From Vibrio sp. Hep-1b-8 (GTDB lineage Bacteria > Pseudomonadota > Gammaproteobacteria > Enterobacterales > Vibrionaceae), in contig NZ_QEWN01000110.1 of NCBI RefSeq assembly GCF_006124995.1, positions 43,040-107,039 on the forward strand: DNA of 64,000 nucleotides, given 5' to 3'. Position 1 is the first letter of the stretch. Each line of letters begins with the position of its first letter. The translations under genes and the position numbers were made by a program. Shown one piece after another: positions 10,306-20,350 of the stretch. The notes under the pieces are model-generated. The model did no database searches. It was not told where the DNA came from and saw only the letters and a list, made by a program, of their open reading frames with translations.

Positions 10306-10355
10306 TGGTGCCACATCCAATGCAAGCATTGGAAGCGAATCTTTTCGAAAAAAGA

Positions 10356-10748
10356 TTAACGCTTAGAGAACTGTGGACGACGACGTGCTTTACGTAGACC
10401 AACTTTCTTACGTTCAACGCAACGAGCGTCACGAGTAACGTAACCAGCTGCACGTAGAGTAGGACGTAGAGACTCATCGTATTCCATTAGAGCGCGAGTG
10501 ATACCGTGACGGATAGCACCAGCTTGACCAGAAATACCGCCACCTTTAACAGTAACGTATAGGTCTAGTTTCTCAGTTAGTTCAACTAGCTCAAGAGGTT
10601 GTTTAACAACCATGCGAGAAGTTGGACGACCGAAGTACTCATCAAGACTACGCTTGTTGATTACGATGTTGCCGCTGCCTGGTTTGATGAAAACACGCGC
10701 AGCTGAGCTTTTGCGACGGCCAGTGCCGTAGTATTGATTCTCTGCCAT
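10356..10748 (-). CDS. rpsI: 30S ribosomal protein S9
   Basis: Universal ribosomal protein of 130 aa. It opens [19 protein letters not shown] and ends in the basic tail [14 protein letters not shown] that reaches into the P site. It follows rplM after 15 bp in the standard rplM-rpsI operon. Confidence 0.99.
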   Translation of the reverse strand: MAENQYYGTGRRKSSAARVFIKPGSGNIVINKRSLDEYFGRPTSRMVVKQPLELVELTEKLDLYVTVKGGGISGQAGAIRHGITRALMEYDESLRPTLRAAGYVTRDARCVERKKVGLRKARRRPQFSKR

Positions 10749-10763
10749 TTCCGAAATCCCCGA

Positions 10764-11192
10764 TTAGATGTCTAGTACTTGTGGTTGTTGAGCAACATGG
10801 TTGTGCTCAGCGCCAGCGTAAACTTTAAGCTTACGGTACATAGCACGGCCAAGAGGACCACGTGGTAGCATACCTTTAACCGCTAGCTCAAGAGCCATCT
10901 CTGGCTTACGATCAATTAGCTTCTCGAAGCTGATTGATTTTAGGCCGCCTGGGAATTCAGAGTGACGGTAGTAAATCTTACCTTTAGCCTTGTTACCAGT
11001 TACAGTAACTTTCTCCGCGTTTACAACGATGATATAATCACCAGTGTCAACGTGTGGAGTGTATTCAGCTTTATGTTTGCCACGTAGGCGAGATGCAATT
11101 TCACTTGCTAGACGACCAAGAGTTTTACCTTCAGCGTCTACAACGTACCAGTCGCGTTTTACAGTTTCTGGTTTAGCAACGAAAGTTTTCAT
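10764..11192 (-). CDS. rplM: 50S ribosomal protein L13
   Basis: Ribosomal protein of 142 aa beginning [20 protein letters not shown]. The reading frame stays open 33 codons upstream to 11291, but those residues are unlike L13 and come from the mRNA leader, so 11192 is the start. In E. coli the operon is repressed by L13 binding its own leader; the leader here contains a strong palindrome (see 11232-11247). Confidence 0.98.
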   Translation of the reverse strand: MKTFVAKPETVKRDWYVVDAEGKTLGRLASEIASRLRGKHKAEYTPHVDTGDYIIVVNAEKVTVTGNKAKGKIYYRHSEFPGGLKSISFEKLIDRKPEMALELAVKGMLPRGPLGRAMYRKLKVYAGAEHNHVAQQPQVLDI

Positions 11193-11231
11193 GCTAATAA
11201 TAACCCGTTCAATATTTAAATTTACACTTAA

Positions 11232-11247
11232 GGAGCAAGCTTGCTCC
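11232..11247 (-). promoter_or_regulatory. 16-bp perfect palindrome in the rplM-rpsI leader
   Basis: GGAGCAAGCTTGCTCC lies about 40 nt upstream of the rplM start, inside a transcribed leader of about 155 nt. A second weaker stem (GAGTG/CACTC around 11276-11296) lies upstream. This is a plausible L13 autoregulatory hairpin, but that role is inferred. Confidence 0.5.
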
Positions 11248-11354
11248 CACTGACTAAGAGTCCAGTCAACACCCCTTCGAGTGGTTGGCACTCTCGACCC
11301 GTTATGTCGAAATACCTTCGATAATCAAGGTCTGCAGTAACGGTGGGTCGCAGG

Positions 11355-11383
11355 ATTATAGAGAAGTCAGTTGAAAAAATCAC
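11355..11383 (-). promoter_or_regulatory. Promoter of rplM-rpsI
   Basis: A perfect minus-strand -10 TATAAT (11355-11360) is followed by the GC-rich CCTGCGACC that suits a stringently controlled ribosomal promoter. The best -35 at 17-bp spacing is a weak GTGATT (11378-11383). Confidence 0.7.
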
Positions 11384-11441
11384 CTTTTTTTGGATAAAAA
11401 TTTCATTTTTTTTCAAGCTCAACCCTTTAACCACAAGCTCG

Positions 11442-12548
11442 CTAAGCTAAATGCTCTTTCGCCAAATAATCATGGCTTTGCATTTCAATCAATCTCGACT
11501 GACAACGTTTGAACTCAAACTCAAGTAAGCCACCCGCATAAAGAGCCTCCAACTCTACTTCAGCCGAGATGATAAGCTTAACGTTACGCTCGTAGAACTC
11601 ATCGACTAAGGCGATAAAGCGGCGAGCTGCATCATCAATGCTCGCGTTCATCTGCTGAACATCAGCCAATAGCACGGTGTGGTAAATACGCGATAGCTCT
11701 ATATAGTCATTCTGGCTACGCGCAGATTTACATAACTGAGCAAAGGTAGCGTGAAGCACACCTTCCGACGCTTGCACCACCTCAATCTGACGGTGGTTTA
11801 TGTCTATGACACTCACTCCCTTTTTACCTTCACCAACCAGTTGCTCATAGTAGTGACAAAGGTTCTTACTGGCTTGCTCATCAAGGGGGGAGTGATAGAT
11901 TTCTGCTTGTTCTAGCGTTCTCAAGCGATAATCAATACCACTATCTACATTGAGTACTACGCAATTGGCCTGAATCAGTGCAATCGCAGGGAGAAATCGA
12001 GCTCTCTGTAATCCGTTTCGGTAAAGGTCTTGTGGCGGAATGTTTGATGTCGCAACCAGAATGACACCACGCTTAAACAGCGCCTGAAACAGAGTCCCCA
12101 GAATCATGGCATCGGTAATATCTGAAACAAAAAACTCATCAAAACAGATGATCTCGGTTTCTGCCTTGAATTTATCAGCAACCAACTCAAGTGGATCATT
12201 GACATCCCCAAGTGCGTTCAACTCATCATGTACGCGGTACATAAAACGGTGAAAGTGAACTCGCATTTTTTTTTCGGTTGGAAGTGCATCGAAAAAGGTA
12301 TCAACTAGATAGGTTTTACCACGCCCAACCCCACCCCAGAAATAAAGACCTTTAGGCGATTCTGGAAGCTTAGGCTGTTTATTACTGAACCAAGTTTTCC
12401 ACCCTGATGGTTTTTCTATCGGGGTTTCTAGGTATTCAATGAATTCATGATAGAGCTTATCTAAGGCGGTTACCGCTTGTAACTGAGCAGCATCTTTCTG
12501 AAAACCGTGTTCTTTTATATCTTTATTATAGATTTCTAGTGGCGTCAT
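11442..12548 (-). CDS. zapE: Cell division protein ZapE (AFG1-like ATPase)
   Basis: AAA-type ATPase (368 aa) that associates with the Z-ring and affects constriction under stress. Walker A is GGVGRGKTYL near residue 72, Walker B is IICFDEFFVSD near residue 133, and sensor-1-like LVATSN lies near residue 164. It lies upstream of rplM-rpsI on the same strand and next to the divergent zapG, the same arrangement as in E. coli. Confidence 0.96.
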   Translation of the reverse strand: MTPLEIYNKDIKEHGFQKDAAQLQAVTALDKLYHEFIEYLETPIEKPSGWKTWFSNKQPKLPESPKGLYFWGGVGRGKTYLVDTFFDALPTEKKMRVHFHRFMYRVHDELNALGDVNDPLELVADKFKAETEIICFDEFFVSDITDAMILGTLFQALFKRGVILVATSNIPPQDLYRNGLQRARFLPAIALIQANCVVLNVDSGIDYRLRTLEQAEIYHSPLDEQASKNLCHYYEQLVGEGKKGVSVIDINHRQIEVVQASEGVLHATFAQLCKSARSQNDYIELSRIYHTVLLADVQQMNASIDDAARRFIALVDEFYERNVKLIISAEVELEALYAGGLLEFEFKRCQSRLIEMQSHDYLAKEHLA

Positions 12549-12700
12549 CGCTTCGATACCTAATGAAGAAGACTGTTAAACTGCTATGTAGAGCACATGC
12601 ATTTTTCTTTATTGGCTTAAGCACTCATAGTACCATGTGATTTGAACATGTGTAACTAACCAGTAAAAAACATGTTAAATAACAATGATAAGGAGCAATT

Positions 12701-13162
12701 ATGCCTTGGATTTACGCCCTTGTAGGCTTGCTTGTTGGGATGCTTTTAGGCGCTGTCATTTCACGTCTTACGACGCCCGGATATAAGAAGCAGAAGAACG
12801 TTCAGAAAGATTTGGATAAGGCCAAATTTGAATTAGAGCAGCAAAAACAAGATCTTGCTGATCATTTTGCACAGTCTGCTGAAATGCTCGACTCACTAGG
12901 TAAAGAGTACACTAAGCTTTATCAACACATGGCTAAAACCTCTGCGGAGTTACTGCCTAATCTTCCTGAACAAGACAATCCGTTTATCAAGAAGATTAGT
13001 CAACAATCAGAGGTCGATTCTCACGTTTTCGATTCTGATTCTACGGTTCAACCTCTTAGCGAAGCTCCAAAAGACTACGCAGCAGGTTCAACTGGATTAC
13101 TAAAAGACCAGAAAAAAGAAATTCTAGACTCACAAGACGTGGTCTCCGCTAAAGCGTCATAA
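12701..13162 (+). CDS. zapG: Z-ring associated protein ZapG (YhcB, DUF1043)
   Basis: Inner-membrane protein of 153 aa. One N-terminal helix (IYALVGLLVGMLLGAVISRL) is followed by a coiled coil (about residues 35-75) and an unstructured tail after the conserved segment containing LLPNLPEQDNPF. In E. coli YhcB/ZapG links division and envelope growth. It has RBS AAGGAG at the proper spacing before ATG 12701 and is divergent from zapE. Confidence 0.9.
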   Translation: MPWIYALVGLLVGMLLGAVISRLTTPGYKKQKNVQKDLDKAKFELEQQKQDLADHFAQSAEMLDSLGKEYTKLYQHMAKTSAELLPNLPEQDNPFIKKISQQSEVDSHVFDSDSTVQPLSEAPKDYAAGSTGLLKDQKKEILDSQDVVSAKAS

Positions 13163-13181
13163 CCCAATCTTTCTTTTGTGA

Positions 13182-13210
13182 TGAACTTTACATCGTTTTT
13201 TGAGTCTTAA
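13182..13210 (+). promoter_or_regulatory. Possible sigma-E promoter of degQ
   Basis: TGAACTT (13182-13188), 16 bp, TCTTAA (13205-13210) resembles the envelope-stress sigma-E pattern GGAACTT then TCAAA. The -10 match is imperfect. DegP-type proteases are often in this regulon. This is a candidate only. Confidence 0.3.
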
Positions 13211-13290
13211 ATTCCGATAAGTGCCCCTTTAATTCTTCTTCAACGTATAAACGTTTGAATTTTTGGGGCTTAACTATATAGGAGTATCCG

Positions 13291-14658
13291 ATGAAAAAAC
13301 CTTTGCTTGCCTTAACCGTTCTCTCTCTAAGCCTAAGTTCAATCATCACGCCAATGCAAGCGACTGCTGCTTTACCGTTTACGGTTGATGGTGAACAACT
13401 GCCAAGCCTCGCTCCAATGCTTGAGAAAGTCACTCCCGCGGTAGTCAGTATCTCAGTTGAAGGCACTCAAGTGTCTCGCCAACAAATTCCTGAACAGTTT
13501 CGCTTTTTCTTCGGTCCTGATTTTCCAACTGAACAACTGCAAGAAAGGCCATTCCGTGGTTTAGGTTCTGGTGTGATTATCGATGCCAAGCAAGGTCATG
13601 TAGTGACTAACTACCACGTGATTAATGGTGCAGAAAAAATTCGCGTCAAACTTCACGATGGCAGAGAATATGACGCAGAGTTGGTCGGTGGCGACCAGAT
13701 GTCTGATGTTGCCCTGTTAAAGCTCGAAAAAGCGAAAAATCTTACCGAAATCAAGATTGCAGATTCAGACAAGTTGCGAGTCGGCGATTTCACTGTTGCG
13801 ATTGGTAATCCATTTGGTCTTGGTCAAACCGTGACGTCTGGTATTGTCTCTGCTCTGGGTCGCAGTGGTCTAAACATTGAGAACTTCGAAAACTTTATCC
13901 AAACCGATGCAGCGATCAATAGTGGTAACTCTGGTGGTGCTTTGGTCAACCTGAAGGGTGAGTTGATTGGTATCAACACCGCAATTCTTGGACCAAATGG
14001 TGGTAACGTCGGGATAGGTTTCGCGATTCCTTCCAATATGATGAATAACCTCACTGACCAAATCTTAGAATTTGGTGAAGTGAAGCGCGGTATGCTTGGT
14101 GTGCAAGGCGGTGAGATTACCTCGGAACTTGCAGAAGCCTTAGGCTATGAATCAAGTAAAGGTGCGTTTGTTAGCCAAGTGGCACCAGACAGTGCAGCCG
14201 ATAAAGCCGGCATTGAGGCTGGCGATGTGATCGTTTCGGTAAATGACAAGGCAATTAACTCATTTAGTGAACTTCGAGCTAAAGTCGCCACCCTGGGTGC
14301 TGGTAAAAAGGTAACGCTAGGTGTCGTCAGAGATGGTAAGCAGAAGTCTTTTGATGTCACCCTTGGTGCGCAAACCAATGTTAAAACCACAGCCGACAAA
14401 CTTCATGAAGGTTTGGCAGGGGCAGAGCTCACCAACACAACGGCCAGTGATAAAGTGCAGGGTGTTAAGGTGTCAACCGTCGAAAAAGGCTCCAACGCGG
14501 AAGCTTATCAGCTGCAAAAGGATGACATTATCATCGGTGTAAACCGTCAAAGAGTGAAGAACTTAGCGGAGTTTAGAAAAATAGTTGAGAAACAGTCAGG
14601 TGTTCTTGCACTCAACATTCAGCGTGGTGAACGAAGCATTTACCTTGTTATTCGTTAA
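13291..14658 (+). CDS. degQ: Periplasmic serine endoprotease DegQ/DegP
   Basis: Trypsin-like protease-chaperone of the periplasm (455 aa) that degrades misfolded envelope proteins. A signal peptide (about 27 residues) precedes a protease domain with the triad His109 (TNYHV), Asp139 (MSDVALL) and Ser214 (GNSGGAL). Two PDZ domains follow (about 260-350 and 370-455). RBS TAGGAG precedes the start. Vibrios usually carry one protein of this type in the zapG-degQ-degS locus and it is often labelled degP. A terminator follows, separating it from degS. Confidence 0.95.
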   Translation: MKKPLLALTVLSLSLSSIITPMQATAALPFTVDGEQLPSLAPMLEKVTPAVVSISVEGTQVSRQQIPEQFRFFFGPDFPTEQLQERPFRGLGSGVIIDAKQGHVVTNYHVINGAEKIRVKLHDGREYDAELVGGDQMSDVALLKLEKAKNLTEIKIADSDKLRVGDFTVAIGNPFGLGQTVTSGIVSALGRSGLNIENFENFIQTDAAINSGNSGGALVNLKGELIGINTAILGPNGGNVGIGFAIPSNMMNNLTDQILEFGEVKRGMLGVQGGEITSELAEALGYESSKGAFVSQVAPDSAADKAGIEAGDVIVSVNDKAINSFSELRAKVATLGAGKKVTLGVVRDGKQKSFDVTLGAQTNVKTTADKLHEGLAGAELTNTTASDKVQGVKVSTVEKGSNAEAYQLQKDDIIIGVNRQRVKNLAEFRKIVEKQSGVLALNIQRGERSIYLVIR

Positions 14659-14691
14659 ATAACATTTCACTCAAAACGCGATATCGCTTTG

Positions 14692-14725
14692 AAAGGACAG
14701 CTGCTCAACCCGCTGTCCTTTTATT
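14692..14725 (+). terminator. Terminator between degQ and degS
   Basis: AAGGACAGC (14693-14701) pairs with GCTGTCCTT (14712-14720), followed by TTATTATTTT. Confidence 0.85.
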
Positions 14726-14788
14726 ATTTTCTCATCTAATGCTATTCTTCACCGACTAAAACACTTTATGACTATTGATGAGGAAAGC

Positions 14789-15853
14789 ATGCTGCAATTC
14801 GTATTGCGATCTGTAGGTTTGGGACTCGCTACCGCTGTCCTGCTATTGCTCGCGGTTCCATCCTTGCGTTCCAACCTTGTTCCTGCCACGGTACAAACCA
14901 GCAATATTGATAGCACTCAGGTACAGATTTCATTCAATCAAGCCGTCCGTAAAGCGGCTCCTGCCGTGGTCAATATCTATAGCCGTAAGTACACCGAAGA
15001 AGACCGTTCGAAATTACTCACACAGGGACTTGGATCGGGAGTCATTGTTAGTGAAAAAGGCTACATCATTACTAACTATCATGTTGTTGCTCAAGCAGAC
15101 CAAATCATTGTGGCTTTACAAGACGGTCGGATAGCCGCGGCACAGCTGGTTGGTAAAGACAGACGTACAGACATTGCCGTACTTCGTGTCGAAGGCGAAA
15201 ACCTACCCGTCATTCCTTTGAATCCAGACTACTCGCCAAAAGTCGGTGATGTTGTTTTAGCTATTGGAAATCCATATAACCTCGGCCAAACAACCACATT
15301 CGGCATTATTTCAGCGACAGGTCGTTCTTCAATTAGTGCAGACGGACATCAAGCCTTTATTCAAACAGATGCCGCGATCAACGAGGGTAACTCTGGGGGA
15401 GCCTTGGTCAATACTCAAGGTGAATTGGTCGGTATCAATACTGCTTCATTCCAGCAGGCAACGGAGTTGGAAACCTACGGTATCTCTTTTGCGATTCCTT
15501 TTGCACTCGCCAATAAAATAATGCAGAAAATTATTGCTGACGGTCGCGTTATTCGCGGATATATCGGCATTGACGGGCAAGATATTAACTCGGTGACCTC
15601 TCGCTTGTTAGGTAGCGAACATCTCGGTGGAATTGTGGTTCTTGGGGTTGATCCTAACGGCCCAGCAGCGGAAGCTGGTTTTGAAGAACAAGACATCATT
15701 CTCAAGATTGACGGACAAAAAATTAATGGCCGCCAGAGCGTCTTGGACATAGTCACCGAACTTCGTCCTGGTACTGTCGTTGATGTGCTGATCCTGCATA
15801 AAGGACAAGAGAAGACACTTAAAGTGACGATAAAAGAAGATACCCGCGAATAA
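14789..15853 (+). CDS. degS: Outer-membrane-stress sensor serine endopeptidase DegS
   Basis: Inner-membrane-anchored protease (354 aa) that senses unfolded porin C-termini through its PDZ domain and makes the first cut in RseA, releasing sigma-E. It has an N-terminal membrane helix (residues 8-25), triad His98, Asp128 and Ser202 (EGNSGGA), and one PDZ domain. The frame opens at 14768, but ATG 14789 is preceded by GAGGAAAG at correct spacing and gives the family N-terminus and length (E. coli 355 aa). RseA and RpoE are not in this window. Confidence 0.96.
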   Translation: MLQFVLRSVGLGLATAVLLLLAVPSLRSNLVPATVQTSNIDSTQVQISFNQAVRKAAPAVVNIYSRKYTEEDRSKLLTQGLGSGVIVSEKGYIITNYHVVAQADQIIVALQDGRIAAAQLVGKDRRTDIAVLRVEGENLPVIPLNPDYSPKVGDVVLAIGNPYNLGQTTTFGIISATGRSSISADGHQAFIQTDAAINEGNSGGALVNTQGELVGINTASFQQATELETYGISFAIPFALANKIMQKIIADGRVIRGYIGIDGQDINSVTSRLLGSEHLGGIVVLGVDPNGPAAEAGFEEQDIILKIDGQKINGRQSVLDIVTELRPGTVVDVLILHKGQEKTLKVTIKEDTRE

Positions 15854-15880
15854 CCTTGATAGTCATTCTAATTGGATAAG

Positions 15881-15910
15881 AAAAAACCCATGCAATGCAT
15901 GGGTTTTTTT
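15881..15910. terminator. Bidirectional terminator between degS and parC
   Basis: CCCATGC (15887-15893) and GCATGGG (15897-15903) pair across an AAT loop, flanked by A and T tracts; the two genes converge on it. Confidence 0.92.
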
Positions 15911-15911
15911 A

Positions 15912-18194
15912 TCACTCTTGAACATCAGGCTCTATGTCGCTAGAGCCAGCGGTTTCAATTTCAATCCGCGTCACTCTTTGTAACCCACGAGGTAGTAAAC
16001 CACCACGTCGTCCTCTTTCACCACGGAAGTTTTCAAGATCCGATGGTCGAAGACCGAGCTTGCGTTTACCTGCATAAAGCGTAACGGTGCTCTGTTGTGG
16101 TAGAGCAATCAAGTGAGAAACAAACTCTTCACGATCTTTGGCTTTTGCCGCCGGTATGTTGATGATCTTGTTACCTTTACCTTTGCCAAGCTGAGGAAGA
16201 TCTTTGATTGGGAACAGCAGCATACGCCCTTGGTTCGTGATGGCTAAGATCTCATCACTATCCAGATCTCCAATCGCTTTTGGTAACAGTACCTCTGAGT
16301 TTTGAGGTAAGCTCACTAATGCTTTACCACTGCGGTTCTTCGACAATAGGTCACTGCCTTTACACACAAAGCCATATCCGGCATCCGAACCAACTAACCA
16401 CAGTTGATCTTCTTCACCCATCACAACGTGACGAATACTCGTCCCTGCGTTGACGTTCAAGCGTCCTGTAATTGGCTCGCCTTGAGTTCGTGCAGATGGT
16501 AGCGAGTGTGACTCTAGTGAGTAGCTACGTCCATCACTGCCTAAGAATACCGCTTGCTGGTTACTCTTACCGCGCGCATGGGCAAGGTAATTATCACCAG
16601 ACTTGTAGTTCAGTGTGCCCGCATCAACATCGTGACCTTTCGCGTGACGAATCCAGCCTTTTTCAGAAAGAACCACCGTGATTAGTTCACTAGGCACAAG
16701 ATCTCTTTCAGTCAACGCTTTCGCTTCAGCGCGTTCAACCATAGGTGAACGACGGTCATCACCGTATTTTTCAGCGTCAGCTTGAATCTCTTTCTTAAGT
16801 AGCGTGTTAAGACGACGCTCAGAACCTAGCAGTAACTCTAGCTTGTCACGCTCTTTTTCGAGCTCTTCTTGTTCACCACGGATTTTCATTTCTTCTAGCT
16901 TGGCTAGGTGACGAAGTTTGGTATCTAGAATCGCATCAGCTTGAATATCAGTGATGCCAAAACGTGCCATCAGCACGGCTTTTGGATCATCTTCAGTACG
17001 GATAATCTCAATCACTTCATCAAGGTTTAGATAGGCAATCAACAAACCTTCTAAGATGTGTAGTCGAGCAAGAATTTTATCTAATCGATACTGTAGACGG
17101 CGACGAACAGTTGTACGGCGGAACTCGATCCACTCAGAGAGAATCTGAACTAATCCTTTAACCTGAGGACGGTTATCAAGACCAATCATGTTTAGGTTAA
17201 CACGGAAGTTCTTTTCTAGATCCGTCGATGCAAACAAGTGATTCATCAACTGATCGCTATCCACTCGGTTGGAACGCGGTACAACAACAATTCGTGTCGG
17301 GTTTTCATGATCAGATTCATCACGAAGATCATCAACCATCGGCAGTTTTTTCGCACGCATCTGGCCAGCGATTTGCTCTAGAAGCTTGGCACCTGACACT
17401 TGGTGAGGAAGAGAGGTAATGACAATCTCATTGCCCTCTTTGTGCCAGACCGAACGCATCTTAATGCTGCCTCGTCCAGTACGATAAATCTTATCTAGAT
17501 CTGCCTTTGGAGAAATGATCTCTGCTTCAGTCGGATAGTCAGGACCTTTAACAAAGTTCATGATATCGGCAAGTTCTGACTTTGGATTATCGATCAAATG
17601 AATCGTTGCATCCGCCACTTCACGTACGTTGTGAGGTGGAATATCCGTTGCCATACCAACAGCAATACCTGTTACGCCATTGAGTAGAATGTGAGGCAAA
17701 CGTGCTGGCAACATTTGCGGCTCTTTCATTGTGCCGTCAAAGTTAGGCTGCCACTCAACCGTACCCTGCCCTAGTTCTCCTAGCAATACCTCAGCAAACT
17801 TAGATAGTTTAGCTTCGGTATAACGCATCGCAGCGAACGATTTAGGATCGTCTGGCGCACCCCAGTTACCTTGACCATCCACTAATGGGTAGCGGTAAGA
17901 GAATGGCTGAGCCATAAGAACCATAGCTTCATAACATGCTGAATCACCATGTGGGTGATATTTACCTAACACGTCACCAACGGTACGGGCTGACTTTTTG
18001 TACTTAGCAGAGGCTGAGAGACCCAACTCTGACATTGCGTAAATGATACGTCTCTGAACCGGCTTTAAACCATCACCAATGTATGGCAAAGCACGATCCA
18101 TGATTACGTACATTGAGTAATTTAGATAAGCGTCTTCAGTGAACTTGCGCATTGGCAACTGTTCAACGCCATCATATGTAATTTCTGTCGACAT
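15912..18194 (-). CDS. parC: DNA topoisomerase IV subunit A (ParC)
   Basis: Breakage-reunion subunit of topoisomerase IV (760 aa), which decatenates daughter chromosomes. The catalytic tyrosine is Tyr125 in [10 protein letters not shown]. The quinolone-resistance region reads [11 protein letters not shown] with Ser85 and Glu89, the sensitive residues at the positions of E. coli Ser80 and Glu84. The C-terminal beta-pinwheel follows from about residue 490. It starts three bases after the parE stop, so the two subunits are co-translated. Confidence 0.98.
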   Translation of the reverse strand: MSTEITYDGVEQLPMRKFTEDAYLNYSMYVIMDRALPYIGDGLKPVQRRIIYAMSELGLSASAKYKKSARTVGDVLGKYHPHGDSACYEAMVLMAQPFSYRYPLVDGQGNWGAPDDPKSFAAMRYTEAKLSKFAEVLLGELGQGTVEWQPNFDGTMKEPQMLPARLPHILLNGVTGIAVGMATDIPPHNVREVADATIHLIDNPKSELADIMNFVKGPDYPTEAEIISPKADLDKIYRTGRGSIKMRSVWHKEGNEIVITSLPHQVSGAKLLEQIAGQMRAKKLPMVDDLRDESDHENPTRIVVVPRSNRVDSDQLMNHLFASTDLEKNFRVNLNMIGLDNRPQVKGLVQILSEWIEFRRTTVRRRLQYRLDKILARLHILEGLLIAYLNLDEVIEIIRTEDDPKAVLMARFGITDIQADAILDTKLRHLAKLEEMKIRGEQEELEKERDKLELLLGSERRLNTLLKKEIQADAEKYGDDRRSPMVERAEAKALTERDLVPSELITVVLSEKGWIRHAKGHDVDAGTLNYKSGDNYLAHARGKSNQQAVFLGSDGRSYSLESHSLPSARTQGEPITGRLNVNAGTSIRHVVMGEEDQLWLVGSDAGYGFVCKGSDLLSKNRSGKALVSLPQNSEVLLPKAIGDLDSDEILAITNQGRMLLFPIKDLPQLGKGKGNKIINIPAAKAKDREEFVSHLIALPQQSTVTLYAGKRKLGLRPSDLENFRGERGRRGGLLPRGLQRVTRIEIETAGSSDIEPDVQE

Positions 18195-18197
18195 TCG

Positions 18198-20078
18198 TTA
18201 AACCTCTGCCATATCGCCGTTGCTTTGCAACCAAGAGCGACGGTCATCCGCTCGCTTCTTACCTAGCAGCATATCCATCATTTCCATCGTTGCTTCACTA
18301 TCGTCAATCGTTAACTGAACCAAACGACGAGTGTTGGGATCCATGGTCGTTTCACGTAGCTGAAGTGGATTCATTTCACCCAGACCTTTGAATCGCTGCA
18401 CGTTGATTTTGGCTTTCTTCTTCGACAAACGCTCTAAAATGCCTTCTTTTTCATCATCATCAAGCGCATAGAAAACCTCTTTTCCACAGTCGATACGATA
18501 CAGTGGAGGCATCGCGACATAGATGTGCCCCGCTTCAACTAGCGAACGGAAATGGCGTGTAAACAATGCACATAGCAAAGTGGCGATATGAAGACCATCC
18601 GAGTCTGCATCGGCAAGGATACAAACTTTACCGTAGCGAAGACCGTCTAAGTTCTCGGTATCAGGATCGATACCTAATGCCACAGAGATGTCATGAACTT
18701 CCTGAGACGCGAGAACCTGATCAGGCGAGACTTCCCAAGTATTCAGGATCTTACCTCGTAGCGGCATCACAGCTTGAAACTCACGATCACGCGCCTGTTT
18801 AGCAGAACCACCAGCCGAGTCACCTTCGACAAAGAAGATTTCAGTGCGGTTTAAGTCCTGAACTGAACAGTCGGTTAACTTACCTGGCAAAGCAGGGCCA
18901 GAAGCGACTTTTTTACGCACAACCTTTTTACTCGCACGCATACGACGATGTGCGTTGGCGATACAGACTTCTGCCAGTTGCTCAGCTAACTGAGGCTTTT
19001 CATTCAACCACAGGCTAAATGAATCTTTAACGACGCCAGAAACGAATGCCGCCGTCTGACGTGAAGAGAGTCGTTCTTTAGTTTGACCAGCAAACTGCGG
19101 ATCTTGCATTTTCACCGACAACACGTAAGAACAACGATCGAAAACGTCATCCCCCGTCAGTTTCACGCCACGCGGTAACAGATTACGGAACTCGCAAAAT
19201 TCACGCATTGCATCGAGCAAGCCTTGGCGTAGGCCGTTAACGTGAGTACCGCCTTGTGCCGTTGGAATCAAGTTAACGTAACTTTCGGTGATCAGCTCAC
19301 CACCTTCTGGTTGCCAGATCACGGCCCAGTTAGCAGCCTCTGTTTCAGCAGAAAACTCACCGGTATAAGGTTCTTCTGGTAGAACCGTGTACCCTTTGAC
19401 TCCTTCAGCTAGGTAGTCTTTCAGGCCATCTTCATATAACCAACTGTAATCTTTGCCATTTACCTTATCGCTAAAGGTAATTTCTAAGCCAGGACAAAGA
19501 ACCGCTTTTGCTCGTAGGTTATTGACTAGACGTGTAACAGAAAAATTTGCTGAATCGAAATACTTCGTGTCCGGCCAGAAGTGAACGCTGGTACCTTTGT
19601 TGCGACGACCACAAGTGCCAGTCACCGTTAAGTCAGATACTTTCTCGCCATGTTCAAATGCAATTTCATACACTTGCCCATCACGACGAACGGTCACTTC
19701 AACACGCTTAGACAGCGCGTTTACTACCGAGATACCAACACCGTGTAAGCCACCTGAAAATTGGTAGTTTTTATTGGAAAACTTACCACCAGCGTGCAGC
19801 TTACATAGTATCAGTTCAACCCCTGAAACTTTTTCTTCAGGGTGGATATCTACAGGCATGCCACGACCATCATCGATCACTTCAAGTGATTGGTCGGCAT
19901 GTAAAATTACTTGAACCTTTGAAGCGTGTCCGGCTAGCGCTTCATCGACACTGTTGTCGATGACTTCTTGGCCCAAGTGGTTTGGGCGCGCTGTATCCGT
20001 ATACATCCCTGGTCGGCGACGTACTGGCTCCAAACCATTAAGAACCTCAATGGCCCCAGCATTATATTGTTCAGTCAT
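18198..20078 (-). CDS. parE: DNA topoisomerase IV subunit B (ParE)
   Basis: ATPase subunit (626 aa). GHKL ATP-binding motifs are visible (EVIDNSVDEALAG near residue 39 and VIDDGRGMPVD near residue 64), followed by a transducer domain and a TOPRIM domain with EGDSAGG near residue 412 and DADSDGLHI near residue 492. It is the upstream partner of parC. The 272-bp gap before yqiA (20079-20350) holds a small CTCAATGA/TCATTGAG hairpin at 20291-20311 without a T tract and no other gene, so parE may be read both from the upstream operon and from its own promoter. Confidence 0.98.
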   Translation of the reverse strand: MTEQYNAGAIEVLNGLEPVRRRPGMYTDTARPNHLGQEVIDNSVDEALAGHASKVQVILHADQSLEVIDDGRGMPVDIHPEEKVSGVELILCKLHAGGKFSNKNYQFSGGLHGVGISVVNALSKRVEVTVRRDGQVYEIAFEHGEKVSDLTVTGTCGRRNKGTSVHFWPDTKYFDSANFSVTRLVNNLRAKAVLCPGLEITFSDKVNGKDYSWLYEDGLKDYLAEGVKGYTVLPEEPYTGEFSAETEAANWAVIWQPEGGELITESYVNLIPTAQGGTHVNGLRQGLLDAMREFCEFRNLLPRGVKLTGDDVFDRCSYVLSVKMQDPQFAGQTKERLSSRQTAAFVSGVVKDSFSLWLNEKPQLAEQLAEVCIANAHRRMRASKKVVRKKVASGPALPGKLTDCSVQDLNRTEIFFVEGDSAGGSAKQARDREFQAVMPLRGKILNTWEVSPDQVLASQEVHDISVALGIDPDTENLDGLRYGKVCILADADSDGLHIATLLCALFTRHFRSLVEAGHIYVAMPPLYRIDCGKEVFYALDDDEKEGILERLSKKKAKINVQRFKGLGEMNPLQLRETTMDPNTRRLVQLTIDDSEATMEMMDMLLGKKRADDRRSWLQSNGDMAEV

Positions 20079-20350
20079 AATACGGAATTTCGTCTTAGGT
20101 AATAAAAGGTTTACTTGGCAGGCGATTTAAATGTGTCGGCTTAAATGGCAACCTTGTCGGGTATCCACAAGGTTAACGACGAAAATCCAAACACTTCAAA
20201 TCCACACAAGTACTGGTGAGACATAGTCTGGAACAGACCCAATTATGTCAAGAGAGATAAGTAAGTAACAAGTAAAATTATGACTCTTCCCTCAATGAAT
20301 ATGTCATTGAGAGCGAAAGACGTTAGGTTCATCAACACTAACCAGGCAGA

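Noticed and set aside
10111..10477. ORFs in the petA-rpsI gap and across rpsI
   Set aside because: They run through the petABC promoter and the rpsI terminator or overlap rpsI in another frame; no start signals.
15912..18194. Possible fluoroquinolone-resistance change in ParC
   Set aside because: Ser85 and Glu89, equivalent to E. coli Ser80 and Glu84, are the sensitive residues.
20291..20311. Terminator between yqiA and parE
   Set aside because: The 8-bp stem lacks a following T tract on the minus strand, so it is noted only as a hairpin.
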